A stretch of DNA of 64,000 nucleotides from Pelotomaculum propionicicum (GTDB lineage: Bacteria > Bacillota > Desulfotomaculia > Desulfotomaculales > Pelotomaculaceae): assembly GCF_004369225.1 (NCBI RefSeq), contig NZ_QFFZ01000009.1, positions 1-64,000 on the forward strand, given 5' to 3'. This document shows positions 1-7,967 of this stretch, one piece after another. The position numbers and the translations under genes were made by a program. A model generated the notes under the pieces. That model saw only the letters and a list, made by a program, of their open reading frames with translations. It did no database searches and was not told where the DNA came from. Within the stretch, counting starts at the first letter, position 1. Every line of letters starts with the position of its first letter.

Positions 1-44
1 CCAACACCACGTGCTTGGAGATATCATACGACTTTGTTTTGTTC
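1..44 (-). CDS. ltrA: Group II intron reverse transcriptase/maturase, N-terminus only (inner intron)
   Basis: An ATG at position 44 opens a minus-strand reading frame that begins MNKTKSYDISKHVV and runs off the left edge. This matches the usual start of LtrA-type intron-encoded proteins, which splice and mobilise their host intron. It lies about 540 nt inside the inner group II intron, where the ORF of domain IV normally begins, and a GGAGG ribosome-binding site precedes it. Only 14 codons are visible, so integrity and activity cannot be judged. Confidence 0.6.
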
Positions 45-583
45 ATTGGCTCCTCCCTTGCGGTTGACCATTGTTCAAAACTGGATAACACAGCCCCTTC
101 GCTCCACTCCCATTACGGAGCTTCGTCACTACTACAGGCTGTTCCGCCCCTGCACTCCGCATCGGTACTTTCGTCCTTACGGGTCTTCCGCTTGGAGTTT
201 TCCCTTGGCATCGGAGGGCAGGTTCCCACGTTCTTAATCAAAGCCTGTGCCACGTTCACGCCGCCTACATGCCGGTCACCACCTGGCCGGTAAACAGGTT
301 TCCTCCAGATTTATCCCGGGTTAACGACTACCCCCCGGTTTTGATGACGTTCCTACGCTTTCGACACTTTATCAACGGTTCACTGGTGTTCGTCTCCATT
401 GGCACATACCTGACGAAGTCTCGCTCCGCCTTTTCCGTAACGCTCACTACCATGGCTTTTGTCCACAGCAGCTTACGGTGGTTTGAAGCCTCCACCTGCA
501 TGGCGGCTCCGAGGGGCCTTCCCTCATCTTCGATTAAGCATGGCTTTAGGGCTCTCATGCAGCCCTGCGCCTTCGTGGCGCAC
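1..583 (-). mobile_element. Inner group II intron, 5' part, inserted into another intron's RT gene
   Basis: On the minus strand a canonical group II 5' boundary, GTGCGCC, starts at position 583. It falls immediately after codons for the reverse transcriptase catalytic motif RYADD. About 540 nt of structured, non-coding sequence follow, and then the start codon of an LtrA-type protein at 44. This is the expected layout of intron domains I-III followed by the ORF. The rest of the intron and its 3' boundary are outside the window. The host sequence at 584-1422 is itself a group II reverse transcriptase gene, so this is an intron within an intron. Confidence 0.7.
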
Positions 584-1422
584 GATCGTCGGCGTAACGC
601 ACGACAACCACCTCTCCAAGGGCCTGTCTCTTTCGCCAGTGGTTTACCCACAGGTCAAAAACATAGTGCAGGTAGATGTTCGCCAGAATTGGCGATGCAA
701 CTGCCCCTTGAGGTGTGCCCACCGTCGTCTTTGACCATTGGCCATCTTCGGATACTCCCGCTCTGAGCCATTTGCGAATTAGGCGAAGCACCCGTGAGTC
801 TGCAATACGGTGCTCCATGAACTTCATCAGCCATTCGTGGTCAACGGTGTCAAAAAAAACTGCGTATGTCTGCATCCAATACCCAGTTTACTTTCCGCTG
901 TGTGATTCCTACCCATAGTGCATCCAGTGCGTTGTGCTGGCTGCGTCCCGGTCGGAATCCGTAGCTGAAACCTACAAAGTCCTCTTCGTATATCTGGTTT
1001 AGTACCCATACTACTGCCTGTTGAACTATTTTATCCTCCAGTACAGCTATGCCGATGGGGCGTTGCTTCCCGTCCGGTTTGGGTAACCAGACCCGCTTTG
1101 AGGGCGTTGCGCGATATCTGCCACTTTGCACACGCTGGTGGAGGTTTGACAAATTTTCCTCCAGTTTATTTCCATACTGCTGCCATGTCACCCCGTCTAT
1201 TCCGGGTGCCGCATTTCGCTTTAAGGCATTATACGCCTCCCGGAGCAGATCGACTGTAACATGGTGCATTAGGCTGGTGAAACGGAGGTTCTTGTCTCTC
1301 CTCGCTGCTTCACGTATTCTGTCAAGCCCGCTCAATGCTTCCCCCTGTCTCTGCGTACAGTTCGCAGTCGTCTCTTCAGAATTTCCCTTGGTCACCGGCC
1401 TTCCCTCCAGCGCCTCCGCCAT
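584..1422 (-). pseudogene. ltrA: Outer group II intron reverse transcriptase, frameshifted and interrupted
   Basis: Two adjacent minus-strand frames together encode a group II intron reverse transcriptase. The first (1422 to about 850) carries LMHHVTVDLLREAYNALKR, the IDGVTW motif, GFRPGRSQH and DADIRSFF. The second (about 870 to 584) continues as FFDTVDHEWL, GTPQGAVASP and RYADD. The switch falls in a run of eight T on the coding strand (about 851-858), where seven would restore the frame. This is either a real +1 slip or a sequencing error in the homopolymer. The frame ends where the inner intron begins, directly after YADD, so the thumb, maturase and any endonuclease domains are missing here. 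It is non-functional unless the inner intron is spliced and the frameshift is corrected. Confidence 0.8.
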
Positions 1423-1880
1423 CGGTTAACCAATTTTGTTCGGCACCTTCTTCGGTACTATACCGGTGTCTGGCTTCTCAGCGGCGTACATGCCAGGATT
1501 ACGGCCACGGGCCTTCCCTGGCCGACCCGCCGGCATCTTGCGCCAATGGGTGCCGCTGAGATCTCCCGGTTCTCGAACATAGAGTGTCCACGCATGCTCA
1601 GGGTCTCTGACTCCGCGGGGCCGGTATACGGCTCGCTGCGTTCTTTACGCCGTTATACCGTATTGCCTTCCCTGCCGGTTCACGAGGTCGGCACCCCGGA
1701 AGGGTGATTTCGGAGCTCAATGGCTGGCCTGCGTTTCCCCCTGTCAACGCTTCACGTGCGGCCTCACGACCACCCGCGCATGACTCGGGGCCGTGGTGGT
1801 GCAGCTTCACCTTCCACGTAGGGCTCTTTCATCCCCTACTCTATGCCGGTTTATCCCGGCGCTTTCGAACCGTCCCCTTG
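1423..1880 (-). mobile_element. Outer group II intron, 5' ribozyme region upstream of its RT
   Basis: About 450 nt of GC-rich, ORF-poor sequence lies upstream of the outer reverse transcriptase and just downstream of rsgI. It contains stretches typical of group II domain I. Examples are a GTGAGGC-type segment near 1765 and GGTATAACGGCGTAAAGAACGCAG around 1630-1655, given here only as a positional guide. The exact 5' boundary was not found; it should lie between about 1860 and 1925. The identification rests mainly on position relative to the RT and on resemblance to known bacterial introns with this RT type. Confidence 0.55.
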
Positions 1881-1920
1881 TCTCACCCTTGTCTCACTTC
1901 CCTTGTCTCACTTATCTCAC
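1876..1920. repeat. Tandem CCTTGTCTCAC repeat
   Basis: Three exact 11-mers, CCTTGTCTCAC, occur at 1876-1886, 1887-1897 and 1901-1911. A degenerate copy (TTATCTCAC) ends at 1920. They lie between rsgI and the outer group II intron, at the likely insertion point of the mobile element. Confidence 0.7.
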
Positions 1921-1935
1921 GTAGTTTTGGATATG

Positions 1936-3003
1936 TTAGTGGTTGCCGTTGCGGCCCTGGTCGCCGCCGGAACGGTCATCTTTATTGTTTGACCTGCCCT
2001 TGGATTTTCCGCTGTTTTCATCCCGCTGGGAATCCTTTTCCTTATTTCCGTTATTTAAGTCATGGCCGGGCATATTTATTTTGCCGTTATCTTTGTCCTG
2101 CTTTTTGTTGTCAGCAGCATTGTCTTCCTGATCCAGCTTTTTATCCGCTCCTGGTATATTTTTGCCTGACGGGTTATAGCGCTCAACAAAAATTCCCCGT
2201 CGGTCCGGCATATTTCCCTGTTCTCCCGTACTGCCGGTATCAGCTCCTTGTTCCGAGTCGTTTAACAGGTGAATGATAGAAAACTTCTTCTCTTTTTCCA
2301 GTTGACCCAGGTTTATAGTCCCCACTTCGCCGGCGCTGAATTCTATACTCTTTTCGGCCGACTTCTGGAGCAAAAGGAACCTGCCGGTGGATACGCCGGA
2401 TTTTAATGCCTCCCGGCGCACTTCAGGCTGTACGGGTGTGATGATCACTTCAGCGTCCAGGCCGCCTGTGTCCATAGGTTCTCTAATCGCCCCGTAGACA
2501 GACTCCAAATCTATCGCGGCATCGTCACCATTATCAAAGGTGATGGTCGCCAGTACAACATTGTCCTGCCCGGCAGACAAATAACCATCGGTGATAGCCT
2601 GCTTTATAATCAGCTCAACCGCCTCGGGCAGGGCACGGCCTTTTACCTTAACTTTTGAAATTATGGCTACACCGTCACTGTTCAGGCCGCTGCCTGAAAC
2701 CACTGTCCCGTCACTTGCCACCGCCAGCTCAATACTGGGGTTAATATCTATGGTCATATAGGCGGAGGCTTCCGGAGCCTGGCTGGAATAAAACCTGCCG
2801 GCAAGAATGAAAACCAGCAGCATTGAAGCGGCCAACACAAAATGTCTCAGGTATGGAACTTCTCTTTTTTCCCTGAAAGTTATCTCCTGGCCAATCTCGG
2901 TTAAACCACCGCCGGGCAGCGGAACTTTCTTGAACTCACCTTCAGGAGTGATTACTATACACGATTTCCCTTTGATCTTAGTGACAATACCACGCTCTTC
3001 CAT
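1936..3003 (-). CDS. rsgI: Anti-sigma-I factor RsgI
   Basis: Membrane-bound anti-sigma factor that binds and restrains the SigI encoded just upstream. The 355-residue product has an N-terminal RsgI domain (about 1-50, cytoplasmic), one membrane segment at about 54-70, and an extracytoplasmic middle domain starting at YMTIDINPSIELAV. Its tail, from about residue 255, is long, low-complexity and rich in Lys, Asp, Asn and Gly, and is likely disordered. RsgI-type proteins often carry a polysaccharide-sensing C-terminal domain; none is recognisable here. The start ATG follows GGAGG at 7 nt spacing and lies 10 nt after the sigI stop, so the two genes form an operon. The group II intron remnant begins soon after its stop codon. 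Confidence 0.88.
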   Translation of the reverse strand: MEERGIVTKIKGKSCIVITPEGEFKKVPLPGGGLTEIGQEITFREKREVPYLRHFVLAASMLLVFILAGRFYSSQAPEASAYMTIDINPSIELAVASDGTVVSGSGLNSDGVAIISKVKVKGRALPEAVELIIKQAITDGYLSAGQDNVVLATITFDNGDDAAIDLESVYGAIREPMDTGGLDAEVIITPVQPEVRREALKSGVSTGRFLLLQKSAEKSIEFSAGEVGTINLGQLEKEKKFSIIHLLNDSEQGADTGSTGEQGNMPDRRGIFVERYNPSGKNIPGADKKLDQEDNAADNKKQDKDNGKINMPGHDLNNGNKEKDSQRDENSGKSKGRSNNKDDRSGGDQGRNGNH

Positions 3004-3013
3004 CTTAGGCCTC

Positions 3014-3730
3014 CTATCCCTCGACAGGCAATTTCAGGTAAGAACTCAGGTGCAGAAAGTCATTCTGCCTGGAAATAAGAAGTGAAATGGCAATTATATA
3101 TTTGCGGCCCCTTTCCAGAGTCTTGCGGCTAATACCGGTGCAATTCTCCAACTCCATCAGCGGCAGCTTTTTTTTAGCTCTGAACTCTTTTAAAAGGTTC
3201 TCCCTTTTGGTCAGTTCCGCGGCGGCAAAGATCAGGGAACGGCGGGTGTCACGGTGCCTCGGTGAACACTTGACCAGATCTTCAAATGACACGCCGTATT
3301 CTCTCAGCAATCCTTCATACTCCCTAATCTCTTCCGCCCTTTCCCTGGCAGCGGTTTCCAACAAATAAACTTCCCAGGCTTTACTGAATTCCGCGCTGTT
3401 TGATTCTTCCCCCTGCTGCGGCAGGGGAACCTCAACGGAAGTATTCCTGTTCTCCCGCCGCCTGTGGTCAGTGAGCCTGCTCATAATAACGATCCTGGCG
3501 TAAGCCGGGAAAGGGACCCCCGTGTCCGCGCGGAAACGATCTATGGCTTCGTTGAAAGCCACCAGGGCAACAGCAAGCTCATCATCCCTGCCCCATTCCA
3601 AATACCGCCTGGAGAATTTACAAGCAATTTTATGGATAAAAGCTTTATTGTTGTCCAGGAAATCTTCCCTGAGTAAGCGGTCACCTTCTTTGATTTTTCT
3701 GATATCCTCTTCAACCTGTACAGGATGCAA
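3014..3730 (-). CDS. sigI: RNA polymerase sigma factor SigI
   Basis: Alternative sigma factor of the sigma-I family, which in Bacillus and Clostridium responds to heat or cell-wall and polysaccharide signals. The 238-residue protein has a region-2-like segment (KAFIHKIACKFSRRYLEWGR, then DELAVALVAFNEAIDRF). Its C-terminal part resembles a helix-turn-helix (LENCTGISRKTLERGRKYI). The chosen start is TTG at 3730, 8 nt after AAGGGGAG. It is followed 10 nt later by rsgI. Upstream on the minus strand, CCCCTC (3839-3834) and CGTATA (3816-3811) are 17 nt apart and might be an autoregulatory sigma-I promoter; that is a guess. Confidence 0.88.
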   Translation of the reverse strand: MHPVQVEEDIRKIKEGDRLLREDFLDNNKAFIHKIACKFSRRYLEWGRDDELAVALVAFNEAIDRFRADTGVPFPAYARIVIMSRLTDHRRRENRNTSVEVPLPQQGEESNSAEFSKAWEVYLLETAARERAEEIREYEGLLREYGVSFEDLVKCSPRHRDTRRSLIFAAAELTKRENLLKEFRAKKKLPLMELENCTGISRKTLERGRKYIIAISLLISRQNDFLHLSSYLKLPVEG

Positions 3731-3993
3731 GTTTTCACTCCCCTTTTTGCCTGCGGAACACCTCTTTTCCGTGTGCTATAGGGGCTGGCTGTAGACCACT
3801 CCTATCTTTTTATACGAAAAATGAGGCTTTTTTGAGGGGCCTAAAAGATAATCCACGCTAAAATAAAAAACCGGCAGTACAATAGTTCGTTCTCCGGAAG
3901 CGTTAATGGCAAATTTTCTTCTAAGAAAAGGTATTCGTATAAATTCATTCAAAACGCAGGCAATCTAAAAAATCAGGCAGTACTGACTAACAA

Positions 3994-4242
3994 CTAATGA
4001 AAATTGCGGAAAATCAATATTTGGGCGATAAAAATCACAGGGACACCAATTATGAAAAGCGGTTTCTTAGTTTTATGCCTGAACAAATGCATTCCCAGGT
4101 ATAAACCAACCGAACCGCCCACCAGGGCCACTAGCAAAAGACGGCTTTCAGGGATCCTGTATTTGCCGAACCTGGCCAAGACCTTATCATACCAGATCAT
4201 CAAAAAGGCAGCTAAGTTAACAGCTATGATATATATAATCAT
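3994..4242 (-). CDS. DUF1294 family small membrane protein
   Basis: An 82-residue protein with three hydrophobic segments. It shows the YDKxxA.....RIPE..LL...GG..G...GM...RHKT pattern of the DUF1294 family, whose function is unknown. The start ATG at 4242 directly abuts the stop codon of the upstream 54-codon ORF (TATAA then ATG), so the two are almost certainly translated from one message. No ribosome-binding site of its own is obvious, consistent with translational coupling. Confidence 0.85.
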   Translation of the reverse strand: MIIYIIAVNLAAFLMIWYDKVLARFGKYRIPESRLLLVALVGGSVGLYLGMHLFRHKTKKPLFIIGVPVIFIAQILIFRNFH

Positions 4243-4407
4243 TTATATATACTGGTCCATAAGCCAGCCTGTATCCTCCGCCTGAGACTGTTTTGGTGCT
4301 GTAATAGTTGTAGTCCTGCCGCCTGAAACATATGTCCTGCCGCATTCAGGACAAACAGATGTGTATATTTGCACATACTGCGCCACTGTTTCCCTGTTTT
4401 CTCTCAC
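4243..4407 (-). CDS. Small CxxC protein, 54 aa
   Basis: This short frame starts with GTG at 4407, 5 nt after GGGAG, and ends with TAA immediately before the DUF1294 start. It encodes a polar N-terminus, a CPECGRTYVSGGRTT stretch resembling half of a zinc ribbon, and the tail DTGWLMDQYI. Only one CxxC pair is present, so metal binding would need a dimer or other ligands. The family is not recognised. Support comes from the good Shine-Dalgarno sequence, the zero-gap junction with the next gene and the zinc-ribbon-like motif. Confidence 0.6.
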   Translation of the reverse strand: MRENRETVAQYVQIYTSVCPECGRTYVSGGRTTTITAPKQSQAEDTGWLMDQYI

Positions 4408-4545
4408 AGCTTCTCCCTCAATTAATGTTTAAGAGAAAAAAACCGATACTGCTTATACCCGTTTTATTCTATGCCGGTTATTATTTTCCTGTATTTAATT
4501 CAAAAAGTCTTAAAGTAAAGTGAGAAAATATTATGCATAGAAGAA

Positions 4546-5484
4546 ATGCACTATGCCCAGACTAAAGGCATGGGAATTATAGCATTACACGGCGGGTTGG
4601 ACACAAGCAGGGAAAAAGAGTACATGGCAGTTCTGCAGGAGGCGGCTCTGCTGGGATACGGGCTATTGGCAAAAAGCCGCACCCAGGCGCTGGAGGCGGT
4701 GCTGAGGGCACTGGAGGACTCGCCTAAATTCAACTGCGGCTACGGCTCTGTACTCAATATGGATGGAGAAGTTGAGATGGACGCGGCCATCGTAGACGGC
4801 CCGACCGTACGTTTTTCCGCTGTCGCAGCTATCCGCAATATTCAAAACCCCATTTCGGTGGCCCGCGTGCTGATGGAAAAGACCAATGAGGTCATCTTAG
4901 CCGGGGACGGAGCGTTTAAGTTCGCGCGCCAGCATGGTTTTCCGAAGGTTAACTGCATCTCTGAAGAACAGCTGGAGGCCTGGCGCAAAGCCCGGGAAAG
5001 CCTGGCGCGAGGCGAGACGCCGACGCAAAATTTATTCACCGGCCTTGAGTACAGGGGCGACACGGTGGGGTGTGTGACTTGGGACGGCAGCGGCCTCGCA
5101 GCGGCTTCTTCCACAGGCGGCTGCTCATTAAAAAAACCTGGCAGGGTTGGTGACACGCCGAGCCTGGGCGGCGGCATCTTTGCCTCCGGGACCAGCGCCA
5201 CGGTGTGCACCGGTGTCGGAGAAGCATTTATAGAAACACTCACTGCCAAGTTCATCGATGAAAAAATATCGGCGGGCGCGTCGCCTCAGGAAGCTGTGGA
5301 ACTTGCCCTGAAAAGGCTTTATAAGCTAAAAAAAGTCGAGGGAGGAATTCTGTCTATAGATGCAAAGGGGCAGATCGGATCAGCCTTTAATGCCGGCCAA
5401 TACCCGGTAGTTGTTGTAGTTGACGGCAAATTACTGGACAGATTTGAACCGGTCAATATACGGGGCAGCATATCGATGCATTAG
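4546..5484 (+). CDS. Isoaspartyl peptidase / plant-type L-asparaginase (Ntn hydrolase)
   Basis: A 312-residue asparaginase 2 family protein that hydrolyses L-asparagine or beta-aspartyl dipeptides. The precursor is expected to cleave itself before the threonine in RGDTVGCVTWDGSG (about residue 176), making that Thr the nucleophile. Other family signatures visible are the N-terminal LHGG, FNCGYGSVLN and MDAAIVDG, and GGIFASGTSATVCTGVGE in the beta chain. The start ATG at 4546 has only a weak AGAAG upstream; an in-frame ATG at 4570 (MGIIALHGG) is the alternative. It is convergent with the four-repeat gene downstream and the stop codons overlap by 4 nt. Confidence 0.87.
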   Translation: MHYAQTKGMGIIALHGGLDTSREKEYMAVLQEAALLGYGLLAKSRTQALEAVLRALEDSPKFNCGYGSVLNMDGEVEMDAAIVDGPTVRFSAVAAIRNIQNPISVARVLMEKTNEVILAGDGAFKFARQHGFPKVNCISEEQLEAWRKARESLARGETPTQNLFTGLEYRGDTVGCVTWDGSGLAAASSTGGCSLKKPGRVGDTPSLGGGIFASGTSATVCTGVGEAFIETLTAKFIDEKISAGASPQEAVELALKRLYKLKKVEGGILSIDAKGQIGSAFNAGQYPVVVVVDGKLLDRFEPVNIRGSISMH

Positions 5485-5765
5485 GGTTCTCTGATCTCAA
5501 ACCAGGGAAACATGTTTTTTCCATCCGGGTGATAATCTGTAGTATACAGCCCGCCTGACATTATGGTAAACAACGGCAGCGTAACCTTCCTGTAAGGACA
5601 ATGCTCGGTGGCATAAACAGAGCTTCCCACAATCTCAAACCAAGGCAGTACACCCGGACCATCAGGGTGCTGCCCCGCTGTGTATATTTTTTTGCCCTTT
5701 ATTTCAAACCATAGCAGACCCTGGCCCGCATCAGGATGATGGACAGTGGTATAGATCTTACTCAT
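5481..5765 (-). CDS. Four-repeat beta protein of unknown function, 94 aa
   Basis: The 94-residue product is built almost entirely of four tandem units of about 23 residues. The consensus is IYTT..HPDG...LPWFEI.G, at about residues 3-26, 27-49, 50-72 and 73-94. Units 1, 2 and 4 keep HPD and WFEI; unit 3 has diverged (HCPYRKVTLPLFTI). Alternating polar and aromatic residues suggest paired beta strands, possibly a small closed repeat fold or a binding scaffold. There is no signal peptide or membrane segment. The family is not recognised. It is followed 57 nt upstream on the same strand by another small unknown gene. Confidence 0.75.
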   Translation of the reverse strand: MSKIYTTVHHPDAGQGLLWFEIKGKKIYTAGQHPDGPGVLPWFEIVGSSVYATEHCPYRKVTLPLFTIMSGGLYTTDYHPDGKNMFPWFEIREP

Positions 5766-5822
5766 CTAATCGCCTCTCAGCAACATATATTTCTATATAT
5801 CAAAGTATGATTTGCTTGCAGC

Positions 5823-6098
5823 CTATTCCTGCCAAAGGTCTACCTTTTTGAGGAATTCGGCGGATACTAGTGTATTGCGATCATGCTCTTCCTCCAGGAA
5901 AACTAACTTATAAATACCTGGAACCACATCAAATTTATGGCCTGAAGCAGCTGATATTACAGCTGACTTCGGTTCTGTCTCCCTGAACAGGTCTTCATTT
6001 AAGACAGCATAATGTTCGAAATAGAATACTTCCCTCTCTTCAAAATCATCTTCTTTTTTATTAAGTTGTTCTACTTTAATAACCAAATACTCTGCCAT
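5823..6098 (-). CDS. Hypothetical protein, 91 aa
   Basis: A small acidic protein with no membrane segment or cysteine motif, beginning MAEYLVIKVEQLNKKEDDF. The start ATG follows a GGAAGG ribosome-binding site at good spacing, and base composition matches neighbouring genes. It probably shares a transcript with the four-repeat protein downstream. The family is not recognised. Confidence 0.65.
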   Translation of the reverse strand: MAEYLVIKVEQLNKKEDDFEEREVFYFEHYAVLNEDLFRETEPKSAVISAASGHKFDVVPGIYKLVFLEEEHDRNTLVSAEFLKKVDLWQE

Positions 6099-6544
6099 TT
6101 TATCATTCCTTCCAAATAATGTTTATGCTAAATCTTTACTTCATTCACCAGTATTTACTAAATTTCCGGCATCATCTGTTTTTAAATTATCCGTTATTAT
6201 AAGCATTTTTTATAGTTGAGGCCAGGGATCAGACTGTCATCAAATATATTTATCCCCAAATTATCCGCCAAAATTATGCCAGGATCCGCATATATTTTAT
6301 TCAATGCTCGTTTGCTCTTTCCTTTTGTCAGTTGCTAGAAATTACTGAATAAATATGGTATTTAAAATTAGCGGGCATTGAAAATCCTGTTGCTTTTTTG
6401 CCAGTTTGCCAATAATTTTAAGAATTTTGTATTTTTATGAAGGAATTTACGATGTGTTGGGCGAAAGAACAAGTATAACCAAAAGATACAATTTGGCGAT
6501 TTTAAAAAATTAGTTTCACAAACCAAAATAAAGTGAGGTTAAAT
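6099..6544. other. AT-rich intergenic region, no gene seen
   Basis: About 440 nt between divergent genes, strongly AT-rich. No ORF with a credible ribosome-binding site and no stable hairpin were found. It presumably carries the promoters of the gene at 5823-6098 and of the NlpC/P60 gene, but no clear -35/-10 pair stands out. Confidence 0.5.
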
Positions 6545-7723
6545 ATGAAGAGAAATTTTATTATTTTTGTTTTGCTGTTGACAACAGTAGTTTTTTTAAG
6601 CCTAAGCCTGCCTGTATATGCTGAAGGAGAAGCGCTTAAAGAAGGCATGTCCGGGGACAGTGTGCTTAATCTGCAGGCAAGATTGTGCGACCTGGGGTAC
6701 TACCGGGGTGCTCTCGACGGATCATTCGGCCCCGGAACACGCAGTGCTTTAATCAGTTTTCAGTCTGACAACAACCTTGAGGCCGACGGTATTGCCGGCC
6801 AGGCCACACTCACGGCTCTGGACATTACCAGCGCACCTTCCGGTGGTGACCAGCTCCCGCTGAAAGTTGGTTCGTCGGGCACCATGGTGCTTAGACTGCA
6901 GGCCAGACTGCATGACCTGGGGTATTATCAGGGCGCTCTGGACGGCTCATACGGTTCCGGCACAAGCAGCGCCGTGGCCAGCTTTCAGTCAGCCAACCAG
7001 CTGGCTGCCGACGGCATTGCCGGCATGGACACGCTGAGAGCGCTGAGTCTGATCAGTTCAGAAGTTTCCAGAGGTGATACATCGACCAGGACTGACACAA
7101 CCCAAAACAATGCTCAGCCGCCTTACAAGGAAGGCATGTCCGGCAACAACGTGCTAAAACTTCAGACCAGACTGAGCGAGCTGGGTTACTACCAGGGACC
7201 TCTCGATGGTAAATTCGGTGCGGGGACACGAAGCGCCGTAGCCATTTTCCAGGCAGATAATTACCTGGAGATTGACGGCATCGCCGGCCTGGCAACCCTG
7301 ACAGCGTTGCAGTCGGCAAAACCCCGGTCAGCTATTCCCAACAGGGGGGATGTGGACCGCAAAGCCCCGGCCCTGGTCGCTTTCGCCAAGCAGTTCTTAG
7401 GCACACCATATGTCTGGGCGGGCAAATCACCATCAGGTTTTGATTGTTCAGGTTTCACTTATTATGTGTTTAACCACTTTGGTATCAGTATTCCCCGTGC
7501 GGCGGATGAGCAATATTTCTCCGGCGCCAAGGTAAGTCAGCCGCAGTTGGGAGACCTTGTGTTTTTCTCCACTTATGAAGCTGGTCCTTCGCATGTCGGC
7601 ATCTACATAGGGGATAATCAGTTCATACATTCCAGCTCAGGCACGGGAGATGTCACCATTACTTCATTATCTGCATCATATTACAGCGCAAGGTATTTGG
7701 GAGCGTGCCGCTATCTCAGGTAA
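6545..7723 (+). CDS. Cell-wall endopeptidase: three peptidoglycan-binding repeats plus NlpC/P60
   Basis: A secreted 392-residue peptidoglycan hydrolase. A signal peptide spans about residues 1-27 (hydrophobic core, then VYAEG). Three PG_binding_1 repeats follow at about 30-90, 108-165 and 190-250, each with GxxGxxVLxLQxRLxxLGYY and DGxxGxxTxxALxxFQ. A C-terminal NlpC/P60 domain cleaves stem peptides: the catalytic Cys is in SGFDCSGFTYY, with His in SHVGIYIG and IHSSSG. The ATG at 6545 is chosen because AGTGAGGT lies 7 nt upstream and the signal peptide starts there. Such enzymes act in wall turnover, spore formation or germination; the sequence does not say which. Confidence 0.9.
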   Translation: MKRNFIIFVLLLTTVVFLSLSLPVYAEGEALKEGMSGDSVLNLQARLCDLGYYRGALDGSFGPGTRSALISFQSDNNLEADGIAGQATLTALDITSAPSGGDQLPLKVGSSGTMVLRLQARLHDLGYYQGALDGSYGSGTSSAVASFQSANQLAADGIAGMDTLRALSLISSEVSRGDTSTRTDTTQNNAQPPYKEGMSGNNVLKLQTRLSELGYYQGPLDGKFGAGTRSAVAIFQADNYLEIDGIAGLATLTALQSAKPRSAIPNRGDVDRKAPALVAFAKQFLGTPYVWAGKSPSGFDCSGFTYYVFNHFGISIPRAADEQYFSGAKVSQPQLGDLVFFSTYEAGPSHVGIYIGDNQFIHSSSGTGDVTITSLSASYYSARYLGACRYLR

Positions 7724-7753
7724 CCACAAAAAATTTACTGGGAGATGTTCTTA

Positions 7754-7909
7754 ATGGAACAAGGAAAAAACCACTCTGAGAGTGAATTCGACTGTGAGTG
7801 CGGCGGTGAGACGCAACATCTTTTTACTACTGAAGACGAGGATTCAGTTTACAGGTTTTTCAAGTGCAGAAAATGCGGCGACGTAATTAATACCGACAGC
7901 CGCAAGTAA
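7754..7909 (+). CDS. Small zinc-ribbon-like protein, 51 aa
   Basis: A short frame with an ATG at 7754 preceded by GGGAGATG at 7 nt. It encodes 51 residues containing CECGG near the N-terminus and CRKCGD near the C-terminus, a plausible treble-clef or zinc-ribbon site. The stretch between them is acidic. It lies 30 nt after the NlpC/P60 gene on the same strand and is followed by a strong terminator, so it probably ends that transcript. Function unknown. Confidence 0.6.
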   Translation: MEQGKNHSESEFDCECGGETQHLFTTEDEDSVYRFFKCRKCGDVINTDSRK

Positions 7910-7931
7910 TTTGTTTTGTAATGTTTATAAG

Positions 7932-7966
7932 ACCCCGGCTCTGTTATAATAGCAGCCAGCCGGGGT
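7932..7966. terminator. Bidirectional intrinsic terminator
   Basis: A perfect 9-bp stem (ACCCCGGCT paired with AGCCGGGGT) with a 17-nt loop and TTTTAAC after it. It lies between the convergent small zinc-ribbon gene and the PAP2 gene. Confidence 0.8.
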
Positions 7967-7967
7967 T

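Noticed and set aside
269-766. Plus-strand ORFs over the intron region
   Set aside because: They are antisense to the group II intron RNA and RT, with no motif or ribosome-binding site.
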